This document shows, in pieces, positions 1-5,441 of a DNA stretch of 5,441 bases (position 1 is its first letter; every line of letters starts with the position of its first letter). The stretch covers positions 1 through 5,441 of the forward strand of contig CACZHN010000171.1 of the NCBI GenBank assembly GCA_902780985.1, in the 5' to 3' direction. Both the position numbers and the translations under genes were made by a program. The notes under the pieces were generated by a model. The model saw only the letters and a list, made by a program, of their open reading frames with translations. It made no database searches and had not been told where the DNA came from. Source of the DNA: an uncultured Lachnospiraceae bacterium. GTDB lineage: Bacteria; Bacillota_A; Clostridia; Lachnospirales; Lachnospiraceae.

Positions 1-92
1 CACCCTATTATATAATAACTTAAATATTCAATTCGTGTAAACAAGAAAATATGCTATATAACATTTCTTTATAATGTTCCGAGTGTTAGAAT

Positions 93-111
93 AAAATTAC
101 GAAAAATTACG
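93..111 (+). repeat. Short direct repeat, AAAATTACG twice with 10-bp period
   Basis: AAAATTACG occurs at 93-101 and again at 103-111, separated by one A. The period is 10 bp, about one helical turn, so both copies would face the same side of the DNA. The pair lies downstream of the candidate -10 boxes and just ahead of the add ribosome binding site. It could be a regulator site in the transcribed leader, or chance in AT-rich sequence. Confidence 0.4.
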
Positions 112-113
112 GG

Positions 114-121
114 AAAGGCGG
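114..121 (+). promoter_or_regulatory. Ribosome binding site of add
   Basis: AAAGGCGG sits 9 bases before the ATG at 131 and is the only purine-rich Shine-Dalgarno-like element nearby. It supports Met1 as the start over the in-frame ATG at 146 (Met6), which would leave only two residues before the metal-binding His-x-His motif. Confidence 0.6.
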
Positions 122-130
122 ATATCGGTT

Positions 131-1078
131 ATGGATATAAAGTATATGGATCTGCATCTTCATCTTGACGGAGCGGTGACTCCGGAAATCGCAAGGCAAC
201 TGGCAAAACTGCAGGATATAAGTCTTCCCGGAGGGGACGAAGAGTTGGAAAAACTTCTCAGGGTGCCGGAAGACTGCGAGAGTCTCAATGATTTCCTAAA
301 ATGCTTTGCACTGCCTCTTACCCTGCTGCAGACAAGGGAAGGACTCAGCGAAGCGGTGCGCCTTGTGGCGGATAACGCAAAGCGCGAAGGCGTGGAATAT
401 GCGGAGATCAGATTTGCTCCCCAGCTTCATACCGATAAGGGAATGACGCAGGAAGAAGCGATACTCGCCGCACTGGACGGAATGAAGAAGACGGAACTTC
501 ATATGAATCTTATCCTCTGCTGTATGAGAGGAGAGGAAAATGAAACGGCCAACTTCGAGACAGTGGAACTGGCGAAGAAATATCTGGTCAGGGACGGTGG
601 CGTTGTGGCGATAGACCTTGCGGGAGCGGAAGCGCTTTTCCCGACATCAAAGTACAGAGATTTATTTGCGAAAGCTTCGGAGTACGGAGTGCCTTTCACC
701 ATTCATGCGGGTGAGGCCGACGAACCTGAAAGTATAAGGCTGGCAGTGGAGTACGGAGCAAAGAGGATAGGCCACGGAGTCCGTGCATTTGAAGATCCGG
801 AAGTGATAGAACTGCTGCGTGAAAAAGGAGTAGTGCTGGAGCTTTGCCCTACCAGCAACCGCATGACAAGAGCTGTTACGGATATGTCGAAGTATCCGCT
901 GAGAAGATTCATGGAAGCGGGAATTAAGGTGACTCTCAACACCGACGACCCGGCAATTGAGGGAACAACCCTTGCCGATGAATACCGGTATATGGAGGAA
1001 ATCCTCGGACTTACGGAGGAAGAAGAGAGAAAACTCGCGGAAAATGCCGGAAAGGCAGCATTTTGCACGATAAATTAG
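131..1078 (+). CDS. add: Adenosine deaminase
   Basis: This 315-residue cytosolic enzyme should hydrolyse adenosine, and usually 2'-deoxyadenosine, to inosine and ammonia in purine salvage. It belongs to the amidohydrolase superfamily (TIM barrel with one zinc). The family signatures are visible in order: the metal ligands His9 and His11 in DLHLHLDGA; the GVVAIDLAGAE strand with Gly165; His192 (metal ligand) and catalytic Glu195 in HAGEA; His215 in GHG; CPTSN at 239-243; and Asp272 (metal ligand) and Asp273 in NTDDP. The length is slightly below the roughly 330 to 350 residues common in the family, and the C-terminus is short, but no motif is missing. No signal peptide is seen. The gene is followed by a separate promoter, so it is probably its own unit. 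The related aminodeoxyfutalosine and adenine deaminases share this fold. With no menaquinone gene nearby, adenosine is the best guess for the substrate. Confidence 0.93.
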   Translation: MDIKYMDLHLHLDGAVTPEIARQLAKLQDISLPGGDEELEKLLRVPEDCESLNDFLKCFALPLTLLQTREGLSEAVRLVADNAKREGVEYAEIRFAPQLHTDKGMTQEEAILAALDGMKKTELHMNLILCCMRGEENETANFETVELAKKYLVRDGGVVAIDLAGAEALFPTSKYRDLFAKASEYGVPFTIHAGEADEPESIRLAVEYGAKRIGHGVRAFEDPEVIELLREKGVVLELCPTSNRMTRAVTDMSKYPLRRFMEAGIKVTLNTDDPAIEGTTLADEYRYMEEILGLTEEEERKLAENAGKAAFCTIN

Positions 1079-1100
1079 GGTTTTTTCGGATAAAACAGCT

Positions 1101-1129
1101 GTGACATAACGGTTAACATGTGTTATACT
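1101..1129 (+). promoter_or_regulatory. Sigma-A-type promoter for the EAL/nitroreductase unit
   Basis: GTGACA at 1101-1106 matches the -35 consensus in five of six positions. A spacer of exactly 17 bases leads to TATACT at 1124-1129, also five of six, preceded by the extended -10 dinucleotide TG at 1121-1122. Transcription should begin near 1136, giving a leader of about 67 bases before the ATG at 1203. This is the best promoter in the window. It implies that the EAL gene and its downstream neighbour can be expressed independently of add. Confidence 0.72.
1114..1125. repeat. Small dyad (TAACA-TG-TGTTA) overlapping the -10 box
   Basis: TAACA at 1114-1118 and TGTTA at 1121-1125 are perfect inverted copies around a 2-base centre. 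The right half overlaps the extended -10 element of the promoter, where a bound repressor would block polymerase. An 8-bp palindrome, ACAGCTGT (1095-1102), also touches the -35 box. Both are short enough to be chance, and no regulator gene is in view. Confidence 0.3.
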
Positions 1130-1148
1130 AAATCTAAATTGGGGTTAT

Positions 1149-1170
1149 ATGCGTAAGCTGATTTATGCAT
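1149..1170 (+). promoter_or_regulatory. Leader hairpin upstream of the EAL gene
   Basis: ATGCGTAA (1149-1156) can pair with TTATGCAT (1163-1170), giving an 8-bp stem with one G-U pair and the 6-base loop GCTGAT. It sits inside the predicted untranslated leader, about 20 bases before the Shine-Dalgarno sequence, and has no T-run after it, so it is not a terminator. It does not match the c-di-GMP riboswitch core. It could affect transcript stability or translation, but the stem is AU-rich and modest. Confidence 0.35.
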
Positions 1171-1189
1171 GAGCAAGATGGGTTATTGT

Positions 1190-1195
1190 AGGGGT
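1190..1195 (+). promoter_or_regulatory. Ribosome binding site of the EAL gene
   Basis: AGGGGT ends 7 bases before the ATG at 1203 and fixes that start. The in-frame ATGs at codons 13 and 16 have no comparable element ahead of them. The G-rich style resembles the run of six Gs before the downstream gene. Confidence 0.6.
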
Positions 1196-1202
1196 ACTGC
1201 TT

Positions 1203-4200
1203 ATGGGAAATTCGGTTGATCGTCTGGTTAAATCATTTATGGAAACCATGTTCGGCGGCGCGATCATTTATCGTGCGGAAGAAGGACATGAGCTTCTTTA
1301 TGCGAACGATGATATGGTTCGCCTTTTCGAATGCGAAAATCTCGACGATTTTATGGATTTTGTTGACGGAAGTTTTGAAGGTATCGTTAACGAGACCAGT
1401 TTTTCTATTGTCCAGAATGAGATGATCATTCGTCGTGATTTCGGCAACAGAAATTTTGGGTATGTATTTTTTAAAGTTAAGACAAAAAAGGGAAATGTCC
1501 GTCATGTTGTGACTCATTGGACTTATGTTAATGATGCACAGGAAGGCGGGCTTTTTTATTGCAACGTATATCTGAGAAGCGTAAATCACGTCGAATCCGA
1601 GATGGACAGAGTAACGGGACTGGGTGGAAAAGGCCTGTTCAGTAAGTATGTTAAGGGAATCAATTCTAAAGATTCGGATACGGATAAGACAGAGTACGCG
1701 ATAGTATATGTGAATATCGTGCATTTCAAACTGTTGAATATAAACCGTGGAACATCCGAGGGTGACAGATGCCTGAAGGTGATGGCGGATATTCTCAGTA
1801 ATGTTTACGACGGAGCATATATTTCAAGACTGGCGGATGATCACTTTACGATATTTGCAAAGTACGAAGACATTTTACAGAAGACCGAGAAGGCACATGT
1901 TATATTCCGAGATACTTACGGCAACAGGTTCAACGTAAACTGTAAGTTCGGAATATATAAGTTCAGCCTCAGCAAGAGCATGAACATAGAATCGGCCATG
2001 TCATTTGCAAAGGTGGCATGTGATTATATAAAGCACGATCCGAAGAAGTATCTGATCGTATACTCCGAGAACATTGCTCAGGAGGTAAATGCAACGGAGT
2101 ATGTCATCAGAAAGATTGATGAAGCCATAGCAAATGACTGGATCAAGATATATTATCAGCCGGTTATCCGTTCTCTTACCGGAGAGCTCTGCGGTATGGA
2201 GTCTCTTGTAAGATGGGAGGATCCGAATATCGGATTCCTTATGCCGGACAGATTTATTACGGTTCTTGAAAAAGAACAGTGTATACACAAGCTGGACAGC
2301 TATGTTGTAGAGAAGGTATGTCAGTGCATACATGACAGAGTGAAGGCGGGACTTCCGGTAGTTCCGATATCGGTTAACTTTTCACGTCTTGACTTTATAA
2401 TGTGCGACATGCTGGATGTGGTTGAGGCTGCGGTTGAGAAGTATGATATCCCGCGTGACTACATTCACATCGAGATAACCGAGAGCATGATCGTTAAAGA
2501 CGAAGAGCTTATGAGGGAGGTTATCAACAGCTTCAGGAAAGCCGGATACGAGATATGGATGGATGATTTCGGAAGCGGATATTCATCCCTTACCCTGCTT
2601 AAGGATTATAAGTTCGATATGCTGAAGCTGGATATGAGATTCCTCTATCCTTTCACCGAAAAGTCCAAGAATATTGTTCGCGCCACCGTGCAGATGGCAA
2701 AGGATATAGGAATCAAGACTCTTGCGGAAGGAGTCGAGACTCAGGAACATCTTGACTTCCTCAAGGATATAGGCTGTGAAAGAATTCAGGGATATTACTA
2801 CGGTAAACCGGAACCTATCGAAGATATGTTCCGTCATCTCGAAGAAAAGTCCATAGCGATAGAAAAGAGAAAGTGGAGACATTTCTATGAGGTCGCTTCT
2901 TTCCATGTAAGAAATACCGATGTTCCGCTGGAGATCATCGAAGACGACGGTGAGAAATTCAGGACTCTTTTCATGAATAAGATATACCAGGAGCAGATTC
3001 TGGGAAGTGAAAAGAAGACTCTGGAAGAAATAGATGAGATTATCTACAACACTGGTTCGCCGCTTCTCGAAAAATACCGAGAGTATGCGAATACTGTGGA
3101 GAGAACGGGAAAGAGTGAGACATTTTACTATACATTAAACGGAGATATTCTCCGACTTACAGCCGAAGAAATCTCAAAGGCATACGGAAAGCATATCCTG
3201 AAATGTTCGCTGCTGAACATTACCATGGATAAATATGCCAATGAAACAGAAAGAATGAATGCTAAGCTGAAGGAGATAAATCAGCTGTTCGACGGAGTGC
3301 ATATATTCGATCTGAAGAACAATAAGCTTATACCTCTTATCGGAAGCGGATATAAGTATATAGATAAGAGTAAGCTTAAGACGGATAAACTGGACAAGGT
3401 GCTGTCATTCTTTATTAAAAATGCGGTATTTCCGCTGGATGAGGACTGGTGCAGAAGTTTTCTTAACCTGGAGACAATGGCCGAAAGAGTCGAGAAAAGC
3501 GAAAAGGGTTATATTACAAGCATATACAGAATAAAGGACACGGACGGAAATTATATCTGGCGTGAAAACTACATCATGAGAATTCCGGGAGAAGAAGGGG
3601 AATATCTCAGCTGCGTGAAGCCGTATGAGTTTAAGATTTCCAGCTTCAAGGAAAATGCAATGTGCAACGATCCCGTATATGCGAACCTCTGGGATAACCT
3701 GATATGGAATTCGAGACTGAAGGTATTCTGGAAGGATAAGGAGAGGCGGTTCAGGGGAGCCAGTCGTGCATTTCTGGATTTCTACGGAATCGAATCCGTC
3801 AGTGAGATTATCGGTAAGACCGATGAGGATATGCACTGGCATGTAAATAACGAGCCTTATATGCAGGACGAACTGAAAGTCCTCAATAAGGGAGACAAGG
3901 TTGTAAATGTGCCGGGACAGTGTATTGTCCGCGGCGTTGTCCACAACATCATATGCAGTAAAATGCCTTATTACGAAAACGGTGAGATAGCCGGACTGGT
4001 GGGATATTTTGATGATGTGGATGAAGAATTAAGCGATGCCGGAAAGAGAGCCAAGATGGCGAAAGTGGATCCGGTTACGGGACTTATGAATTCTCATGCA
4101 TTTGTTGAATCCATGATCGACTATGCAATGGAATATAATTTGAAGGGCAGAAATTACGGTCTGATAATTCTGGTAAACCAGAAGCAGGACAGAGTGGTGA

Positions 4201-4505
4201 GTACCTATGGTCAGGAATTTTCGGAAAAAGTTATGGCAGCCATGGGACAGAAAATTGTAGGTGTTACAGGGCAGACGTGTGCGGTAGCACGAGCTAAGGA
4301 TGCGTATTTTGCAGTCCTGACATATACTGCTTCAAAAGACGAACTGGAGGAACTTGCGAAGAAGATCGAAGAGGAATTAAACGGAATAAACGAGGTGGAC
4401 GGAAACAGCATTACACCTCGTATGAAAGCAGCAGTAAAGCTGCGTACGGATGAAGGAATCACAGACGAAAATATGTACGGGGAAGCTATGAAGGAAATTG
4501 AATAG
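1203..4505 (+). CDS. Large PAS/GGDEF/EAL protein, probable c-di-GMP phosphodiesterase with two degenerate GGDEF domains
   Basis: This 1100-residue protein should cut c-di-GMP to pGpG through its EAL domain (about 300-545). The active-site set looks complete: Glu333 (as ESL in place of EAL), Asn392 in SVNFSR, Glu424 and Glu427 in IEITES, Asp454-Asp455 in MDDFGSGYSSL, Lys475, Glu509 and Glu512 in AEGVET, and Gln529 in QGYYYGKP. An N-terminal PAS-like domain (about 12-130) precedes a GGDEF fold (about 135-290) that keeps DRVTGL and FKLLN but reads ADDHF (211-215) at the signature and has Asn171 in place of the metal-binding Asp. After EAL come PAS-like segments (about 560-675, 693-810 and 828-940), the last being the clearest, with a possible short coiled coil near 680-693. 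A second GGDEF fold (about 952-1097) opens with DPVTGLMN but reads KDAYF (1032-1036). Neither should make c-di-GMP. No signal peptide or membrane segment is seen, so it is probably cytosolic. PAS ligands are unknown. Automated annotation may call it bifunctional, which the residues do not support. Confidence 0.88.
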   Translation: MGNSVDRLVKSFMETMFGGAIIYRAEEGHELLYANDDMVRLFECENLDDFMDFVDGSFEGIVNETSFSIVQNEMIIRRDFGNRNFGYVFFKVKTKKGNVRHVVTHWTYVNDAQEGGLFYCNVYLRSVNHVESEMDRVTGLGGKGLFSKYVKGINSKDSDTDKTEYAIVYVNIVHFKLLNINRGTSEGDRCLKVMADILSNVYDGAYISRLADDHFTIFAKYEDILQKTEKAHVIFRDTYGNRFNVNCKFGIYKFSLSKSMNIESAMSFAKVACDYIKHDPKKYLIVYSENIAQEVNATEYVIRKIDEAIANDWIKIYYQPVIRSLTGELCGMESLVRWEDPNIGFLMPDRFITVLEKEQCIHKLDSYVVEKVCQCIHDRVKAGLPVVPISVNFSRLDFIMCDMLDVVEAAVEKYDIPRDYIHIEITESMIVKDEELMREVINSFRKAGYEIWMDDFGSGYSSLTLLKDYKFDMLKLDMRFLYPFTEKSKNIVRATVQMAKDIGIKTLAEGVETQEHLDFLKDIGCERIQGYYYGKPEPIEDMFRHLEEKSIAIEKRKWRHFYEVASFHVRNTDVPLEIIEDDGEKFRTLFMNKIYQEQILGSEKKTLEEIDEIIYNTGSPLLEKYREYANTVERTGKSETFYYTLNGDILRLTAEEISKAYGKHILKCSLLNITMDKYANETERMNAKLKEINQLFDGVHIFDLKNNKLIPLIGSGYKYIDKSKLKTDKLDKVLSFFIKNAVFPLDEDWCRSFLNLETMAERVEKSEKGYITSIYRIKDTDGNYIWRENYIMRIPGEEGEYLSCVKPYEFKISSFKENAMCNDPVYANLWDNLIWNSRLKVFWKDKERRFRGASRAFLDFYGIESVSEIIGKTDEDMHWHVNNEPYMQDELKVLNKGDKVVNVPGQCIVRGVVHNIICSKMPYYENGEIAGLVGYFDDVDEELSDAGKRAKMAKVDPVTGLMNSHAFVESMIDYAMEYNLKGRNYGLIILVNQKQDRVVSTYGQEFSEKVMAAMGQKIVGVTGQTCAVARAKDAYFAVLTYTASKDELEELAKKIEEELNGINEVDGNSITPRMKAAVKLRTDEGITDENMYGEAMKEIE

Positions 4506-4516
4506 GTTTTGATTTC

Positions 4517-4522
4517 GGGGGG
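4517..4522 (+). promoter_or_regulatory. G-rich ribosome binding site of the ferredoxin-nitroreductase gene
   Basis: A run of six Gs ends 6 bases before the ATG at 4529. It lies within the 23-base gap after the EAL stop codon, too short for a separate promoter, so it supports translation from a shared transcript. A pure G run is less usual than AGGAGG, but can pair with the CCUCC of 16S rRNA through GC and GU pairs. Confidence 0.55.
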
Positions 4523-4528
4523 CTGTCT

Positions 4529-5335
4529 ATGGAAAAGAAGATTTCTGTTGATAAGACTAAATGTATTCACTGTGGTTTATGTGTAAAGGATTGCATGAGT
4601 TATGCCCTGCAGATGGGGCCGCTTCAGATGCCGGAATATACGGATTGCGGGCAGGACAGATGTCTTTCCTGTCAGCATTGTATGAGCATATGTCCTACGG
4701 GGGCTTTGTCTTTCGGAGGACTGAATCCCGCTAATTCGGAAGAGGTGGGATACGGAAACAGTGACGAACTGCTGAGGCTTATTAAGTCCCGAAGAAGTGT
4801 CAGAGAGTATAAGGATATAGATGTTCCTGCCGAGAAGCTGTATAAGATCAAGAAGATGCTTGCTTACCCGCCTACCGGCGGAAATGAGGAATGCCTGCAT
4901 TTCTCTATTGTCGGCTCGAAAGCGAAGATGGATGAGATCAGAAAATTGTCCTATGACAGGATCATGGAATCCTGCGACTTCGCACCGATCTATAAATTCC
5001 TCAGGGAACTCTTCAACAGCGGCGAGGACATCATATACCGAGGAGCTTCTTCCATGGTAGTGGTATGCGTAAATGAAGAGAAAGTGGTTCCGGGCTGTGA
5101 GACCAAGGACCCTGTAATAGCGCTTTCCTATCTGGAGCTCTATGCCCAGAGTCTGGGCCTCGGAACATTATGGAACGATCTGGCCGTAAAAGTTGTTAAT
5201 CAGATCGACGAACTGGCGACTCTCCTCAAAATACCTGAAGGCTACACCATCGGCTATGTTATGCTGCTGGGTATTCCGGATGTAAAGTATAAGAGAACCG
5301 TCCAGAAAGAAACACACAACGTAACGATATTGTGA
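4529..5335 (+). CDS. Ferredoxin-nitroreductase fusion (2x[4Fe-4S] plus FMN nitroreductase-fold domain)
   Basis: This 268-residue protein joins a bacterial-ferredoxin-type domain to a nitroreductase-fold flavoprotein. Residues 1-60 carry two complete CxxCxxCxxxC motifs, at Cys12/15/18/22 and Cys45/48/51/55 (the second followed by Pro), predicting two [4Fe-4S] clusters. Residues 80-255 match the nitroreductase family: RRSVREY at 88-94 (FMN phosphate contact in relatives), PPTGGNEE at 114-121, the YRGASSMVVV strand at 170-179, DPVIALSYLELYAQSLGLGT at 194-213, and a GYVMLLGIP strand near the end. Electrons probably pass from a reduced ferredoxin-like donor through the clusters to FMN and then to a substrate. 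The true substrate is unknown, and nitro compounds may not be physiological. No signal or membrane segment is seen, so it is cytosolic. It begins 23 bases after the EAL gene, on the same strand and with its own Shine-Dalgarno, so co-transcription is likely. The stop codon is followed within 5 bases by the large palindrome. Confidence 0.9.
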   Translation: MEKKISVDKTKCIHCGLCVKDCMSYALQMGPLQMPEYTDCGQDRCLSCQHCMSICPTGALSFGGLNPANSEEVGYGNSDELLRLIKSRRSVREYKDIDVPAEKLYKIKKMLAYPPTGGNEECLHFSIVGSKAKMDEIRKLSYDRIMESCDFAPIYKFLRELFNSGEDIIYRGASSMVVVCVNEEKVVPGCETKDPVIALSYLELYAQSLGLGTLWNDLAVKVVNQIDELATLLKIPEGYTIGYVMLLGIPDVKYKRTVQKETHNVTIL

Positions 5336-5340
5336 TACCC

Positions 5341-5441
5341 GGGGACGGGGGTTGAGTAGTCAAAATGACACAGGGGGACACTCCTTTAGTAGCTAAAGGA
5401 GTGTCCCACTGTGTCATATTGACTACTCAACCCCCGTCCCC
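5341..5441. repeat. 101-base near-perfect palindrome (49-bp arms, 3-base loop), REP/MITE-like
   Basis: The left arm (5341-5389) and right arm (5393-5441) are reverse complements in 47 of 49 positions around a TAG loop. The two mismatches pair A5364 with A5418 and G5374 with A5408. The outer ends read GGGGACGGGGG and CCCCCGTCCCC. Each arm holds a nested mini-palindrome, TTGA-GTAG-TCAA at 5352-5363 and its complement at 5419-5430. GGGGAC recurs within the left arm at 5341 and 5374. No T-run follows either arm inside the window, so it is not a standard intrinsic terminator, although the RNA would form a very stable hairpin. GGGGACGG...CCGTCCCC ends recall dispersed palindromes of Firmicutes, some tied to IS200/IS605-like (RAYT) transposases. 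That comparison is from memory. No transposase is in the window, and the element may continue past its edge. Confidence 0.85.

Larger units (their letters stand above)
1..130 (+). promoter_or_regulatory. AT-rich upstream region of add with candidate -10 boxes
   Basis: This stretch holds no gene. It is strongly AT-rich, as expected for a clostridial promoter region. A perfect TATAAT lies at 70-75 but has no good -35 box 16 to 18 bases upstream. An extended -10-like TGCTATATA lies at 52-60, with only a weak -35 (TTCGTG, 32-37) at 17-base spacing. Another TATAAT is at 11-16, too close to the window edge to judge its -35. Transcription of add probably starts from one of these, but the choice cannot be settled by reading. 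I saw no purine riboswitch core. Confidence 0.4.

Noticed and set aside
1..130. Purine riboswitch upstream of add
   Set aside because: No three-way-junction core or conserved stem P1 could be found. The similarity is limited to general AT-richness.
1041..1086. Possible intrinsic terminator of add: AAAATGC/GCATTTT stem (1041-1064) and a T-run at 1081-1086
   Set aside because: The stem lies within the coding sequence and is 16 bases from the T-run, and no stem directly precedes the Ts. It does not meet the usual pattern.
1136..1202. c-di-GMP riboswitch in the leader of the EAL gene
   Set aside because: The leader is only about 67 bases and lacks the conserved class I core (such as GGCAAACC) and the paired stems.
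1233..1724. Minus-strand frame of 163 codons inside the EAL gene, along with similar ones at 2001-2333, 2583-2906, 3405-3944, 4211-4570 and 4577-4900
   Set aside because: All lie opposite well-supported coding sequence, their translations show no recognisable domain, and the plus-strand genes explain the DNA. They are shadows.
1608..2072. Active diguanylate cyclase function for the first GGDEF domain
   Set aside because: The signature reads ADDHF and the metal-binding Asp is Asn171, so catalysis is not expected. The domain is treated as degenerate.
4821..5060. Plus-strand frame of 79 codons inside the nitroreductase gene
   Set aside because: It overlaps the conserved nitroreductase core in another frame, and its translation is rich in Ser and Arg with no recognisable motif.
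5341..5441. Reading the palindrome as an ordinary rho-independent terminator
   Set aside because: The arms are far longer than usual, and no T-run follows the right arm in the window nor the left arm in the other direction. It may still slow transcription, but the structure fits a repeat element better.
5341..5441. CRISPR repeat
   Set aside because: There is a single inverted structure with no spaced direct repeats and no cas gene in the window.

Overview
The window reads as a stretch of an anaerobic, low-to-mid GC Firmicute chromosome, most likely a Lachnospiraceae-type clostridium (Butyrivibrio or Roseburia relatives). This is an inference from three things: the clostridial ferredoxin-nitroreductase fusion, the very large PAS/GGDEF/EAL protein, and the codon and Shine-Dalgarno style. 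No rRNA or other taxonomic marker is present, so the genus is not fixed. All three real genes lie on the plus strand, and every long minus-strand frame is a shadow.

Layout. Positions 1-130 are an AT-rich leader with promoter-like hexamers and a 10-bp-period direct repeat. Positions 131-1078 encode adenosine deaminase (add), with all catalytic residues visible. Positions 1079-1202 hold a good promoter (GTGACA, 17-bp spacer, extended TATACT), a small dyad across its -10 box, and a leader with a hairpin and a possible 7-codon upstream ORF. Positions 1203-4505 encode an 1100-residue cytosolic signalling protein. Its order is PAS, degenerate GGDEF, complete-looking EAL, two or three PAS-like segments, and a second degenerate GGDEF. 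Positions 4529-5335, only 23 bases downstream, encode a 268-residue protein with two [4Fe-4S] clusters fused to a nitroreductase-fold flavoprotein. Positions 5341-5441 are a near-perfect 101-base palindrome with 49-bp arms and a 3-base loop, starting 5 bases after the last stop codon and ending exactly at the window edge.

How the parts fit. add appears to be its own unit for purine salvage, although no convincing terminator separates it from the next gene. The EAL protein and the ferredoxin-nitroreductase probably share one transcript from the promoter at 1101-1129. The EAL protein should hydrolyse c-di-GMP and should not make it, because both GGDEF sites are destroyed. The nitroreductase is an electron-transfer enzyme of unknown substrate, and a functional link between the two is only suggested by their spacing. 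The terminal palindrome looks like a dispersed, REP- or MITE-like repeat and not an ordinary terminator. It is the most unusual structure here. I see no defence system, CRISPR array, RNA gene or intact transposase.
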